Part shown: one piece after another, positions 23,853 to 33,819 of the stretch
Layout: each line of letters starts with the position of its first letter
How positions within the stretch are numbered: position 1 is the first letter of the stretch
Source of the DNA: JAERML01 sp035687895
Lineage (GTDB): Bacteria; Bacteroidota; Ignavibacteria; UBA10030; UBA6906
DNA: 64,000 nt
Assembly: GCA_035687895.1 (NCBI GenBank)
Contig: DASRUE010000044.1
Coordinates: forward strand, 1-64,000
Direction of reading: 5' to 3'
The notes under the pieces: model-generated
Told to the model about the DNA's origin: nothing
Seen by the model: the letters and a program-made list of their open reading frames with translations, nothing else
Databases searched by the model: none
Made by a program: the position numbers and the translations under genes

Positions 23853-24617
23853 ATGAACATCCCAGAGTTACACACCCCTCTGTCGAAGCCTGTTCACAGT
23901 GCGGACGTTCCAGTGCTTACCTCCGTGCAGGTCCTTGCCGAAATCTCTTCCGGATATGACGTCGTGGAGAGGAACATCTCCCTCGGGACTACCGCCATTC
24001 CGCTTTTATGTGTGCGCGACAGCAATCGGCTTGTGGATGCAATTGATCCGGCCACGTTTACACATGACGAGCGATTGCCGTACTGGGCTGATCTCTGGGC
24101 GTCATCGATTGGGCTGGCAGGATGGTGTCTGGAAAGCAATATGTTGTCCGGTAAGAAAATCCTGGAACTCGGAAGCGGCCTGGGTCTTGCAGGCATCGCG
24201 GCCGCCCTCGTTGGTGCCGACGTGGAACTTACAGATTATGAACCAGACGCGCTTCTATTTGCGCGGTACAACGCTATGCGCAACCTTCCACCGGACGTAC
24301 TCACCCGGCGGGTGAGATTTCAACAACTGGATTGGCGCACGCCGGGGGACCTTGAGAAAGTGGACCTCGTTATTGCCGCTGATGTCGCTTATGAGCGCCG
24401 CAATTTTTCTCCCTTACTCTCTTTGATCGGGCAGGTGGTTGATCCCGGCGGTGTTGCGATCTTTGCTGATCCTGATCGGTCGATCGGGAGGGAATTCCTG
24501 GTCATTGCGCGACAGCAATACGACGTGACGACGCAGACGCGCACGGCGACACTGAATGGCATCACCAGCACCATCGTGCTGGCGGAAATTCGTCTACCCA
24601 TAGTTAGTCACACATGA
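23853..24617 (+). CDS. Class I SAM-dependent methyltransferase (Methyltransf_16-like)
   Basis: A 254-residue methyltransferase. Motif I is ILELGSGLGLAGIAAAL, then ELTDYEPDAL, FQQLDWRTP and VIAADVAYERRNFSPLL, the D-W and A-D-V-x-Y elements characteristic of the METTL21-like protein-lysine methyltransferase group; a protein substrate is plausible but not shown. It starts 14 bp after the barrel gene, and its TGA overlaps the aroK ATG (ATGA), so it sits in the same operon. No alternative start fits better. Confidence 0.8.
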   Translation: MNIPELHTPLSKPVHSADVPVLTSVQVLAEISSGYDVVERNISLGTTAIPLLCVRDSNRLVDAIDPATFTHDERLPYWADLWASSIGLAGWCLESNMLSGKKILELGSGLGLAGIAAALVGADVELTDYEPDALLFARYNAMRNLPPDVLTRRVRFQQLDWRTPGDLEKVDLVIAADVAYERRNFSPLLSLIGQVVDPGGVAIFADPDRSIGREFLVIARQQYDVTTQTRTATLNGITSTIVLAEIRLPIVSHT

Positions 24618-25174
24618 TTGACCAGCATCCCGCGAGAAAAGAACGCGTGTATCTCACGGGTTTCATGGGGAGCGGGAAAAGTACCATCGGACCAATCCTT
24701 GCCAATACCATCGGCTATGACTTTATAGATGTAGACCGGTCAGTTGAGACCTCGATGGGGAAAACCGTAAACCAAATCTTCCGCGAACACGGAGAAGAGC
24801 ACTTCCGTGTCCTCGAACGGACATTGATCGCACAGATGTCTACCAGACCGCACATCGTTGTGTCGCTCGGTGGGGGGACAATTGCCGACCCGGAAAACTT
24901 CGGCGTCATCAGGGCGACCGGAATTCTGGTCTATCTGAAAACAACACCTGAGCAACTTTTTAGGCGACTCCACCACAAGTCCGACCGACCGGTTCTTCGG
25001 ACGGAAGAGGGTGAACAATTGCCGGAGGGAGAGCTTCGCGCTCGCATCCTGGATTTGTACAAGCGACGCGAACCTTTGTATGCCAAAGCAGACATTGTTG
25101 TCCACACCGACGAGGTGAAAGTTGGGAAGACGGTAGACCTGATTGTACGAAAGCTGTCTCATTTCATCGAGTGA
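24614..25174 (+). CDS. aroK: Shikimate kinase
   Basis: A 186-residue P-loop kinase that phosphorylates shikimate at O3 in aromatic amino acid synthesis. It has Walker A GFMGSGKST (16-24), the shikimate-binding DVDRSVE and GGGTIADP motifs, and the lid arginine in SDRPVL. Length is slightly above the usual 170-180. ATG overlaps the preceding stop (ATGA). Confidence 0.95.
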   Translation: MIDQHPARKERVYLTGFMGSGKSTIGPILANTIGYDFIDVDRSVETSMGKTVNQIFREHGEEHFRVLERTLIAQMSTRPHIVVSLGGGTIADPENFGVIRATGILVYLKTTPEQLFRRLHHKSDRPVLRTEEGEQLPEGELRARILDLYKRREPLYAKADIVVHTDEVKVGKTVDLIVRKLSHFIE

Positions 25175-25305
25175 CGGATATTTGGCGCACTCCGTCCACC
25201 GAAGGTCCATTTCTGATTGTCTTTCTTCACAGCGCGCGGTAAGGAAGCCCGTCGAGACTTCCCCGGGTTCACTCGAATTCGGACGCTACTCATCCCTCCA
25301 ACTCC

Positions 25306-25334
25306 TTGCATCTCCAGCAGTTAATAGGTATATT
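25306..25334 (+). promoter_or_regulatory. Promoter for heptose/tamB operon
   Basis: TTGCAT (25306-25311), 17-bp spacer and TATATT (25329-25334). Transcription would begin near 25341, 35 nt before the GTG at 25376. The 200-bp gap after aroK holds nothing else that I recognise. Confidence 0.72.
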
Positions 25335-25375
25335 TCCTTACAATTCTCTTTGTCTTTCATTCAGCACGAAGCGCT

Positions 25376-26389
25376 GTGGTACAATTCACTGAGCAACGGA
25401 TCGAGGAACTCCTCAAGAGTTTTGTTGGTAAAAGAATCGCGGTCGTTGGGGACCTGATGGTTGATCGGTACTATTGGGGGACGGTAAATCGGGTCTCGCC
25501 GGAAGCGCCAGTACCCGTGGTTGACGTCCTCTCGGAATCCGTCCGGCTCGGTGGCGCGGCCAACGTGGCAAGTAACATCCAGGCGCTGGGTGGTGAGCCT
25601 GTTCTCGTCGGGCTTGTGGGCGACGATCATCCCGGGAGTCTCTTCTATCGAATCCTCAAGGAGCAGAACCTCAGTTCCGATGGGGTCGTCAAAGACCCCG
25701 ATCGTCCGACTACGATCAAGACCAGGGTGATTGCCAACGGCCAGCATGTGGTTCGCATCGATAACGAATCGAAAGGCGACTGTCCGGAACAGCTCGAGCA
25801 CCGGATCATCGACGCCGTCAAGTACAACATTCAGAAGATCGACGGCATGGTGATCGAGGATTATAACAAAGGAGTGATCACGAAAAACGTCATTGCCGAG
25901 CTTATCGCCGTGGCAAGGAAGTACAACAAAATCATCACTGTTGACCCGAAGTTCAATAATTTCTTCGAGTTCAAGAATGTGACCGTTTTCAAGCCGAACA
26001 GGAAAGAGACCGAGGAGGTGATTGGTCGGAGGCTCCAGACTGTTGAGGATGTAACAAAGGCGGGGAAGCGACTACAACAGGAGCTTGCAGCGGAAAACGT
26101 TTTGCTCACCCGTGGCGAGGATGGAATGTCGCTGTTCGAATCGTCGGGCGACATTAGCCATATTCCTTCATCAGCTGAGAATGTCCAGGATGTCTCCGGT
26201 GCGGGCGACACAGTGATTTCTACACTTACCATCGCTCTTGCGAGCGGAGCAAGTATCCGTGAAGCGTCCACTCTGGCCAATTGTGCTGGCGGTGTCGTGG
26301 TGGGGTCGGTGGGTATCGTACCGATCTTGCCGGACAAGCTGAAAGCAAGTACGCTCCACTTCTCGGGTAACAAGAGGGGCCGCATATAA
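25376..26389 (+). CDS. rfaE1: D-glycero-beta-D-manno-heptose-7-phosphate kinase
   Basis: A 337-residue PfkB-family (ribokinase-like) sugar kinase. It has GDLMVDRYYWG near the N-terminus with SPEAPVPVV, the Gly-rich LGGAANVASNI and the C-terminal anion hole and catalytic base in VSGAGDTVIST (about 277-287). It corresponds to the kinase half of HldE, phosphorylating heptose-7-phosphate on the route to ADP-heptose for LPS core. The adenylyltransferase half is a separate gene whose ATG overlaps this stop (TAATG). The GTG start has only a weak ribosome site. Confidence 0.92.
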   Translation: MVQFTEQRIEELLKSFVGKRIAVVGDLMVDRYYWGTVNRVSPEAPVPVVDVLSESVRLGGAANVASNIQALGGEPVLVGLVGDDHPGSLFYRILKEQNLSSDGVVKDPDRPTTIKTRVIANGQHVVRIDNESKGDCPEQLEHRIIDAVKYNIQKIDGMVIEDYNKGVITKNVIAELIAVARKYNKIITVDPKFNNFFEFKNVTVFKPNRKETEEVIGRRLQTVEDVTKAGKRLQQELAAENVLLTRGEDGMSLFESSGDISHIPSSAENVQDVSGAGDTVISTLTIALASGASIREASTLANCAGGVVVGSVGIVPILPDKLKASTLHFSGNKRGRI

Positions 26390-26895
26390 TGGGGAAGGTG
26401 CTGAGCCTCAACGCACTTGTCAACGTCCGGCGGAAACTGCGCAGGCTTGGACGGAAAGTGGTTTTCACCAACGGGACATTTGACATTATTCACCGGGGGC
26501 ACGTGGAGTACCTGACGAAGGCCAAGCAACTTGGCGAAGTGCTGATCGTAGGGTTGAACACGGATTCATCCATCCGTCGCATCAAAGGGAATGGAAGACC
26601 GATTAACAAGAATGCAGATCGTGGAGCGGTACTAGCCGCACTAGAACCCGTGGATTATATCTGCTTCTTTGATGACGACACGCCGGCGCGGATCATCGAC
26701 CGGCTGGTACCGGATGTGCTGGTGAAGGGGGCAGACTGGAAGATTGGTGAAATCGTTGGGAGGGAGACCGTCGAGCAGCATGGGGGAAAGGTCCGGACGA
26801 TTCGATTAACCCCGGGGAGCTCCACCTCAAATGTCATCAAACGAGTGTTGCGGGCGTACGGCGGCGCTTCCCTTCGCAAGAGCCATAGCCGCTGA
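26389..26895 (+). CDS. rfaE2: D-glycero-beta-D-manno-heptose 1-phosphate adenylyltransferase
   Basis: A 168-residue nucleotidyltransferase of the cytidylyltransferase-like fold. The nucleotide motif is TNGTFDIIHRGHVEYL (HxGH), with VGLNTDSSIRRIKG and the late phosphate-binding segment STSNVIKRV. It corresponds to the C-terminal half of HldE. It makes ADP-heptose, together with the kinase just upstream, with which it overlaps by 1 bp. Confidence 0.93.
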   Translation: MGKVLSLNALVNVRRKLRRLGRKVVFTNGTFDIIHRGHVEYLTKAKQLGEVLIVGLNTDSSIRRIKGNGRPINKNADRGAVLAALEPVDYICFFDDDTPARIIDRLVPDVLVKGADWKIGEIVGRETVEQHGGKVRTIRLTPGSSTSNVIKRVLRAYGGASLRKSHSR

Positions 26896-26915
26896 CGGGT
26901 CATCCTTGGTGCAGA

Positions 26916-29900
26916 GTGAAAACTGTGAAGAAGATTCTCAAACGCATATTCTACGTCCTTGTCGGCGTCTTCATCTTCCTGCTCCTCCTGGCAGGTTTCA
27001 CACAGACGCAATTTTTCCGTGACCGCCTCCGTGCTGTAGTTCTTTCCAATCTGGACTCCCTTCTAATTGCTGAAATAGAGCTTGGCGAATTCGACGGCAA
27101 TCTTGTCACCGGCTTTTCAGTGGACCACCTCTCACTCAAAGTTGGCAATGATTATCTCCTTGTTGCGACCCGCCTCGACGTGAGGTACGACCTCTTCCAG
27201 ATCCCCGGCAACACCATCTCTATCGACAACTTCACTCTGGTGGAACCTGCGATTGCCTTGGTCCGCGGCCGCGATGGTCTCTGGAATTTTGAACGAATGA
27301 TTCGTCCGACATCGGAGGACACGTCGGCGCCGGCGCCTTTCCAGTGGCTCATTTTTCTGAACAAACTGGAAATCCAGGACGGAACGATCCTCCTGGTGGA
27401 TTCGGCCGCGCTTGGAGACCCCGACCATAGACGCGATAATCCGTACTATGTTGAGTATCATGATGTGACGTTGAAGCAGTTCCATTTGGTTACCTCTCTC
27501 GCTATTACGAAGAATGAAAAACGGGCGGAGATCAAGACACTCTCATTCCGTTCCAACACTCCCGATATTACGCTTGAGAGCCTCGCGGGTGTCTTCAGCG
27601 TTCGTCGTGATGGAGCGGTCGTGAAAAACATGGTTCTCAAGACCGGCCGCTCTCAACTTATGCTCAATGCTGAAATGGAAGGAGTGGATCTGTTCGGTGG
27701 TGTTGACCTCGAGCAACTGAAGTCTAACCCAGTCGAACTCTCTCTCAGGTCCGAGAGGCTCGACCTGAACGAGTTGAAGCGCTTCATCCCTGAACTTGAA
27801 TTTCTGAGCAGCACCATTGCGCTTGACCTTCAGGCCGAAGGAGAGTTTGGTGAGTTGAGGGTAAAGAAGCTGAACCTCGCAGTGGGGAAGACAAATCTCA
27901 CGACCAGCGGAACAGTGTATAACCTCCATACGCCAGGGGATCTTTACCTTGACGTGAAGTTCACTGAGAGCAGACTCTACGGCCCGGATGTGCAGACACT
28001 TCTCCCGACGTTTGATCTCCCTGATTTCACAAAGCTGGGAGTCACAACACTGAATCTTGAATACCTTGGCGCACCGCTCAATTTTCATACGAAGTTCTTG
28101 CTGGAAACCGACGCTGGCAATGTTCATGCAGACGCGTCCCTTCTCGTCGGGGGACCTGCAACGCTGAAGTACAAAGGCGAGGTACATGGAGCGTCGGTCG
28201 ATCTCGCGAAGGTGTTGGGTGATCCGGCACTGGCCAGCAATGTGTATGCAACGGCGCAGATCGAAGGAGAAGGAACTTCGCTGGATGACTTGCGGACGAC
28301 GTTGAAATTGCAAATCGATTCCTCGGCTGTCGCCGGGAGACGTGTGACATTGTCACAGTTCCTCGTGGAAGCCGCAGATCGGAAGATCAACGTCACTGGT
28401 TTTGCCGAAGCCGGCCCGATGAGGATGGTCCTCACTGGAGAGCTCGACGAACGGAGGCCACTGCACCCCGCGTTTTCATTCACGGCGAATATTTCATCCC
28501 TGAACCTGGACGACGTGTTCCTCGACCAGAACCACACCAGTGCCCTGACAATGGACATCACTGCGGAAGGGACGGGTCTTTCGTGGGACAATCTTAACGC
28601 CGATTTTCGGATCGACTTCTCACCATCGCGGTATCGCGACTACCAGATTACGGAGAGCAGGTTCCATCTTCTTGTTGATCAGAGAGATCCGAAAAAGAAG
28701 GAGCTGAAGCTTGAGTCCACCGTGGCCGACTTTTCATTGACGGGCACATTCGACACGAAGTACATGGCGGGCCTGATCTCGTTCGAGCTGCAGAACCTCA
28801 GAGGGGCGATCGGGGAGAAATTCGCCTCCCTGGATTCATCGATTGCTTCCTCGGTTGACCGGGATGCGCTGGCCGCTTTGGGAAAGGAGCTTGCGCACGC
28901 AGGCAAGCAGTTGGATGCAGCGTTCTCGCTCCACCTCAAAAACCTGGAGCCAATCTCCAACGTGACAGGCAACCGGACATTCAACGGCGTCGGTCTCTTG
29001 ACTGGATCGATCAATGGGAATTATGATGAGGTTGATGTGCATGGGGAGTTGAAGATTGACGATTTCTTCTATGGGAATGCCGATTCTGGATTGCTGATCC
29101 AGAATGGAGCAGCTTCTCTGACTGTCAATACCCTCAAACCAACTGATCCGTTGAAGGATGTCGAAATCCGGATTGCTGCGGATGTTGAACGGGTGCATGT
29201 CAACCGGAGCGAACTGGACAGCCTCCGTCTGACATTCACGTACCAGCAGGAATACTCAAGCTACGCCGGGCGAGCACAGTTCAATCGTGACACACGGGCA
29301 ATCCTCTCGGGCTTTTCCACGATTGTAGATGATCAGCTGGTGTTCACACTGAATGATTTCCAGTTTGCATACAAGAACTTTGGCTGGCGGGCAGATGGCG
29401 GAGCCTCTGCCGGGTTCGGAACACGGGGTATCGACATCAAGGGCCTTGTCATGCGCCGCGATACACAGTCTGTGAGCCTGGCATGTCATATCGGCTCAGG
29501 AGATGAGCTCGCGGCAACCGTGTCGGCAACCGCTGTTGATCTCGATAACCTGAAGTTTCTAATCGCGGAAGAACAGGGAGGAGCCCGTCGCAAGGCGTTT
29601 GCGGGGGTTGGCAATTTCACACTGCAGGCCAGGGGAACGTTGGAAAACCCGGAGTATACAGCATCGTTACGAGCACGCGATGTATCCTTCCGCGGAATTC
29701 CCTTCGGAGAGATCGTCGGGGACTTCACGTACGGCCATGAAGTCCTCGGCACCGATCTTCGCATCAAAGAACAGACCTCCGATGCGCAAGGTCGTGCTCT
29801 TCTCACGGTCAAGGGAACGCTGCCGGTGAACTTCGCCCTGAAAGGACCGTCCGGATCTGCTGACCGTCCGATGAATCTCATCATCCATTCAGACGGCATT

Positions 29901-31493
29901 CCCATCAATGTCCTTGACCCGCTTCTGCCGACATTCGATCAACTCAACGGGACCATGCGCTGCGATCTCACCCTCGTCGGATCTCCCACATCGCCCGATT
30001 ACCGGGGGACGTTCAGTCTTGACAGTTGCTCCTTCCTTTTCGTGCCGAACCTGATTGCGTATGCGTTCGAAGGGAAGTTCCAACCGGATGGGAGCAGGAT
30101 CAAGGTACTCGATGCGGTGGTTCGGAGCAAACCTCCGGACGATATTCGCAAGCGTGAAGGGGTCGTGCATATCAGCGGTGACTTTGCGTTCAGTGATTTT
30201 AAACCAAGTGACTTCAACCTGACGGTGCAGGGAAAACTTCTTGTTGTGAAGGAAACGACCCGCGCGTCATCGCTTTCTGTCTACGGCAATCTCTTCCTTG
30301 AAATTGGGCCGCGGGGACTGCACTATACGGGGGCTGTTGACAATTCGCGCCTCAGCGGGTACATCCTCATACGCAATTCGAGCCTCATTTTCCCACCCAC
30401 ACAAGAGACCGTTGGTGAAGAGCTCACAAATACCGTTCCCGTGGTAGTACTTGATGACACGACACAGGTCAAGACGCAGCCTACCAGCTCGCTTTCTGCT
30501 CGCTACTTTTACACAGAGACCCCATCCGGCAGGAACGAGAATGATAGGGGGAACGGGACTCCCAAAAAGTCGTTCGTGGATGGCATCCATTACGATCTCG
30601 ATATCGAAGCAGCCGGCGGAAACACCGAGTTCAGAATGATTTTCAATGCAGCGACGAATGAGGAGTTGGTCGCCAACCTTGTTGGAAAGTTTTCCATTAC
30701 CGAGGACGGCAGGCGTTGGATCGGCACACTCACCATCGAGCGAGCGTACTACAACTTTGTGAAGAGGTTCGATGCAGAGGGGACCATCCGGTACTCTGGA
30801 GAGTTCCTGAACCCCGAGCTCGATATCACCGCGCGGTACGAAGGGCTCCGGACACTTCCCGATACATCGGCTTCGGTTCGGGGAGGCAAACCAGAAAAGA
30901 TCGTTGTGACGATGAAGATCACAGGGACGAAGAGCGCTCCGAAGCTTGCCTGGTCAATGACCATTGACGAAGTTGATTATTACTCGTACCGTGGAGTGAC
31001 CTCCAATGACGTGCAGACAGATGCCGTGGCTTTCATCCTGGCGGGAACATTTCCGCTGAGCAAGTCCGAAGCGAATGAAGCCGCTGCCAACCTCGATCTT
31101 GGTCCTGCGGCCAGCGGAGCACTCCTGACAGGTGCATCCTCGCTGTTCACGAATGCCCTCTCAGAATATCTCCGACGGGAAACGGGTTTCATCCAGTCCA
31201 TCGAATTCCGCTACGGCACGGAAGGGAGCGGGTTCGGCGATCGGGCTAATATCCGCCTAAGTGGCGTTGCAGCCGGCGGCCTTTGGCGCTACGGTGGAAA
31301 ACTCTTCTCGTCGGGTAACCTCGGGGATGCCGATGTCAGCATACTCTACTCACTTGGTGACATTTTCGACCGGTCGTCGTTGAAGAATTTCATGTTTGAG
31401 TTCGAACGACGGGTCGAGACAAATAAGAATGGCGACGTGACCGACAAAAAGGAGACCAATTCCGCCCGTGTCTTCTATCGCTTTTCATTCTAG
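26916..31493 (+). CDS. tamB: TamB/AsmA-like translocation and assembly protein
   Basis: A 1525-residue protein with an N-terminal membrane anchor (residues 11-30, FYVLVGVFIFLLLLAGF) and a long beta-rich body with the repeating strand pattern of AsmA/TamB bridge proteins; the C-terminal DUF490-type region (about 1150-1500) includes VTMKITGTKSAPKLAWS and ends in RVFYRFSF. Family members span the periplasm and carry phospholipids or help assemble outer-membrane proteins. The length is at the upper end of the family. No TamA gene is next to it. It follows the heptose genes by 20 bp, an LPS/outer-membrane theme. The GTG start has weak ribosome-site support. Confidence 0.85.
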   Translation: MKTVKKILKRIFYVLVGVFIFLLLLAGFTQTQFFRDRLRAVVLSNLDSLLIAEIELGEFDGNLVTGFSVDHLSLKVGNDYLLVATRLDVRYDLFQIPGNTISIDNFTLVEPAIALVRGRDGLWNFERMIRPTSEDTSAPAPFQWLIFLNKLEIQDGTILLVDSAALGDPDHRRDNPYYVEYHDVTLKQFHLVTSLAITKNEKRAEIKTLSFRSNTPDITLESLAGVFSVRRDGAVVKNMVLKTGRSQLMLNAEMEGVDLFGGVDLEQLKSNPVELSLRSERLDLNELKRFIPELEFLSSTIALDLQAEGEFGELRVKKLNLAVGKTNLTTSGTVYNLHTPGDLYLDVKFTESRLYGPDVQTLLPTFDLPDFTKLGVTTLNLEYLGAPLNFHTKFLLETDAGNVHADASLLVGGPATLKYKGEVHGASVDLAKVLGDPALASNVYATAQIEGEGTSLDDLRTTLKLQIDSSAVAGRRVTLSQFLVEAADRKINVTGFAEAGPMRMVLTGELDERRPLHPAFSFTANISSLNLDDVFLDQNHTSALTMDITAEGTGLSWDNLNADFRIDFSPSRYRDYQITESRFHLLVDQRDPKKKELKLESTVADFSLTGTFDTKYMAGLISFELQNLRGAIGEKFASLDSSIASSVDRDALAALGKELAHAGKQLDAAFSLHLKNLEPISNVTGNRTFNGVGLLTGSINGNYDEVDVHGELKIDDFFYGNADSGLLIQNGAASLTVNTLKPTDPLKDVEIRIAADVERVHVNRSELDSLRLTFTYQQEYSSYAGRAQFNRDTRAILSGFSTIVDDQLVFTLNDFQFAYKNFGWRADGGASAGFGTRGIDIKGLVMRRDTQSVSLACHIGSGDELAATVSATAVDLDNLKFLIAEEQGGARRKAFAGVGNFTLQARGTLENPEYTASLRARDVSFRGIPFGEIVGDFTYGHEVLGTDLRIKEQTSDAQGRALLTVKGTLPVNFALKGPSGSADRPMNLIIHSDGIPINVLDPLLPTFDQLNGTMRCDLTLVGSPTSPDYRGTFSLDSCSFLFVPNLIAYAFEGKFQPDGSRIKVLDAVVRSKPPDDIRKREGVVHISGDFAFSDFKPSDFNLTVQGKLLVVKETTRASSLSVYGNLFLEIGPRGLHYTGAVDNSRLSGYILIRNSSLIFPPTQETVGEELTNTVPVVVLDDTTQVKTQPTSSLSARYFYTETPSGRNENDRGNGTPKKSFVDGIHYDLDIEAAGGNTEFRMIFNAATNEELVANLVGKFSITEDGRRWIGTLTIERAYYNFVKRFDAEGTIRYSGEFLNPELDITARYEGLRTLPDTSASVRGGKPEKIVVTMKITGTKSAPKLAWSMTIDEVDYYSYRGVTSNDVQTDAVAFILAGTFPLSKSEANEAAANLDLGPAASGALLTGASSLFTNALSEYLRRETGFIQSIEFRYGTEGSGFGDRANIRLSGVAAGGLWRYGGKLFSSGNLGDADVSILYSLGDIFDRSSLKNFMFEFERRVETNKNGDVTDKKETNSARVFYRFSF

Positions 31494-31516
31494 CTCATCA
31501 TCACAGGAGTCCCTCT

Positions 31517-33685
31517 ATCGCACATCTAAAAAAAAACCTGCTCGCATTTCTTTCCGGGCATCCCGACGAGAAATTCACACTGAAACAAATCACCAAGCAC
31601 CTCAAGATCAACGGTGCCGAGGAATACCACGGACTGCGCGTTCTCATCGATGACCTGGAGGGCAGAGGCCTTGTTGGTACGGATGAAAAGGGACAGATCC
31701 ATTATGCCCGCGTCCGGAAGTCCGGGCAGAACCAACATGCCGTCAAAGGACCCACCAACCGTCTGATCGGCAAATTGAGTGTGAACAGGCGTGGCATGGG
31801 GTTCGTCAATGTGGATGGGCTGGAAGAAGAAATCGTGGTCGCACCGCGATTTATGAAGACCGCGCTGCATGGGGATATTGTTGCGGTAGTACCGTTTGCG
31901 CGCCCTGTGCGTGGACTTCGTCGGGGAGAGCGGGAAAGGACTGAAGGCGAGATCGTTGAAATCGTCAAACGCACTCTCACCTCGGTAGTCGGAACGCTGG
32001 ACGCAAATGCCAGGTTTTGGTTCGTCGTGCCGGACGACCAGCGCCTCTCGCGCGACATTTATATTGCCCGGGACGAAGCCACTACTGCGCACCATGGCGA
32101 CAAGGTGCTGGTGGAGCTCCTTGCCTGGGATGATGAGCACAAGAATCCCGAAGGGACGATCGTCGAAATCTTGGGGAAATCCGGCGACGCGCGGGTGGAA
32201 GTGCTGGGTGTGGCACGAAGCTTCGGACTGCCGATGCGTTTTCCGAAAGAGGTGGAAGAAGCGTCCCGCCAGCTGAGCGATCAGATCACCAGTGATGAAA
32301 TCCGTAAACGTGTTGATCTTCGCAAACAGACGTGTATCACGATTGACCCGGAGGATGCAAAGGATTTTGATGATGCGCTGTCGATCGAGGAATTGGAAGA
32401 CGGGGCCGTCCGGCTCGGTGTTCACATCGCCGATGTAAGTCACTATGTTCGTGAAGGCACTCTCCTCGATGCAGAGGCGTATCAGCGGGGGACGAGCGTC
32501 TACATGGTGAATGAAGTCATCCCGATGCTACCGGAGCGGCTCTCCAATGACCTGTGCAGTCTTCGACCTGATGTCGACCGGCTGACGTACAGTGTGTTTA
32601 TGGATATTAACGCGCAGGGGAAGGTGGTGGACTACTCTATTGCGAAAAGCGTCATCCATAGCGCGAAACGGTTCACGTACGAAGACGTTCAAGGTATCAT
32701 TGAAAAGAAACATGGTGAACATGCAAGTGTCATCCTTCGTCTGTTTGCACTCAGCCAGGTGCTTCTCAAACGACGTCGACGTAACGGCAGCATCGACTTT
32801 GATACGTCTGAGGCAAAGTTCAAGTTCGATGAAACCGGCCTTCCCTCACAGATCGTGAAGAAGGTACGATTGGATGCCCACCGTCTGGTGGAAGAATGTA
32901 TGCTACTTGCAAACAAGACTGTGACGAAACACGTCGGCGTAGAGAAGGCCGAAGAACAGGTGAAGCCTTTCGTGTATCGAGTCCATGACGCTCCCGATCC
33001 ATCCCGTCTGACCGACCTGGCGAATTTTGTGAAGCAGTTCGGATACTCGCTCGACGCGAAGAAGGGAGTCTCGTCCCGCGCGCTGCAAAAGCTGCTTGAT
33101 CAGGTCCGGGGGTCAGAGGTGGAAGACCTGATCACCGAGGTGGCGCTCCGCTCGATGGCCAAGGCCATTTACAGCGAGAAGAACATCGGCCACTATGGAC
33201 TGGGGTTCAAATACTACTCCCACTTTACATCCCCAATTCGGCGTTACCCTGACCTCGTTGTGCACCGCTTGTTGTATGAATACACCCGTCCGCTCACACC
33301 CCAGCGGCGCGCGCAACTGGAAGCATCGCTACCGCCGACCTGCCGTCAGGCATCCGACCGCGAGCGGGTGGCAGTTGAGGCTGAGCGGGCATCGGTCAAG
33401 GTGATGCAGGTCGAATATATGAAGCGTCACGTTGGCGATGAATTTGACGGAATCATCGGGGGGGTGACGGAGTTCGGGCTGTTCGTGGAGATCACAGATC
33501 TCCTCGTCGAGGGATTGGTGAAGGTGAGGGACCTGGGAGACGACTACTATCTCTTTGATGAAAAGAAATACACCCTGCGTGGACGCTCACGGGGGAAGGA
33601 ATACCGCCTGGGTGACAAAATCCGCGTAAAGGTAGTATCCGTTGACCCCGAAAAACGGGAAATTGACTTCGCTATCGTCAAGTGA
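31517..33685 (+). CDS. rnr: Ribonuclease R, probable ATC start
   Basis: A 722-residue 3'-5' exoribonuclease. Order: an N-terminal winged-helix/HTH_12 domain (KKNLLAFLSGHP ... LKQITKHLKI), two cold-shock OB domains (about 85-250), the RNB catalytic domain with DPEDAKDFDDA (Mg-binding Asp cluster) and PERLSNDLCSL, and a C-terminal S1 domain (DEFDGIIGGVTEFGLFVEI). The homology to RNase R begins right after an AGGAG (31505-31509), yet no ATG, GTG or TTG exists in frame before 31775, which would cut off the whole HTH and part of the first OB. ATC at 31517, 7 nt after AGGAG, is the best start. A base error is the alternative. Confidence 0.88.
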   Translation: MAHLKKNLLAFLSGHPDEKFTLKQITKHLKINGAEEYHGLRVLIDDLEGRGLVGTDEKGQIHYARVRKSGQNQHAVKGPTNRLIGKLSVNRRGMGFVNVDGLEEEIVVAPRFMKTALHGDIVAVVPFARPVRGLRRGERERTEGEIVEIVKRTLTSVVGTLDANARFWFVVPDDQRLSRDIYIARDEATTAHHGDKVLVELLAWDDEHKNPEGTIVEILGKSGDARVEVLGVARSFGLPMRFPKEVEEASRQLSDQITSDEIRKRVDLRKQTCITIDPEDAKDFDDALSIEELEDGAVRLGVHIADVSHYVREGTLLDAEAYQRGTSVYMVNEVIPMLPERLSNDLCSLRPDVDRLTYSVFMDINAQGKVVDYSIAKSVIHSAKRFTYEDVQGIIEKKHGEHASVILRLFALSQVLLKRRRRNGSIDFDTSEAKFKFDETGLPSQIVKKVRLDAHRLVEECMLLANKTVTKHVGVEKAEEQVKPFVYRVHDAPDPSRLTDLANFVKQFGYSLDAKKGVSSRALQKLLDQVRGSEVEDLITEVALRSMAKAIYSEKNIGHYGLGFKYYSHFTSPIRRYPDLVVHRLLYEYTRPLTPQRRAQLEASLPPTCRQASDRERVAVEAERASVKVMQVEYMKRHVGDEFDGIIGGVTEFGLFVEITDLLVEGLVKVRDLGDDYYLFDEKKYTLRGRSRGKEYRLGDKIRVKVVSVDPEKREIDFAIVK

Positions 33686-33741
33686 ATTCTGCGGAACACC
33701 GGCGCTATATTCGGCTGTTGTAGTTAACAAGGGCGGAGGAA

Positions 33742-33770
33742 TTGCATTTTCTCAGACCGTTTAGTAGTAT
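33742..33770 (+). promoter_or_regulatory. Putative promoter for peptidase MA/TolB/barrel gene
   Basis: TTGCAT (33742-33747), 17-bp spacer and TAGTAT (33765-33770), about 50 bp before the ATG at 33820. Confidence 0.5.
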
Positions 33771-33819
33771 ATCACAGGTGCTGTTCTAACGGAAATACAT
33801 CCCAACGTGCGAGGGGAAC

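Noticed and set aside
25175..25375. Possible small RNA or riboswitch before the heptose operon
   Set aside because: No stable hairpin series or known aptamer pattern seen; only a promoter is supported.
31775..33685. RNase R starting at TTG 31775
   Set aside because: It would discard about 86 upstream residues that match the RNase R N-terminal domain in frame, and there is no ribosome site before the TTG.
33703..33711. TATATT at 33706 as a promoter for the 33820 gene
   Set aside because: The -35 position at 17-bp spacing (TGAATT) is poor; the TTGCAT-N17-TAGTAT at 33742 fits better.
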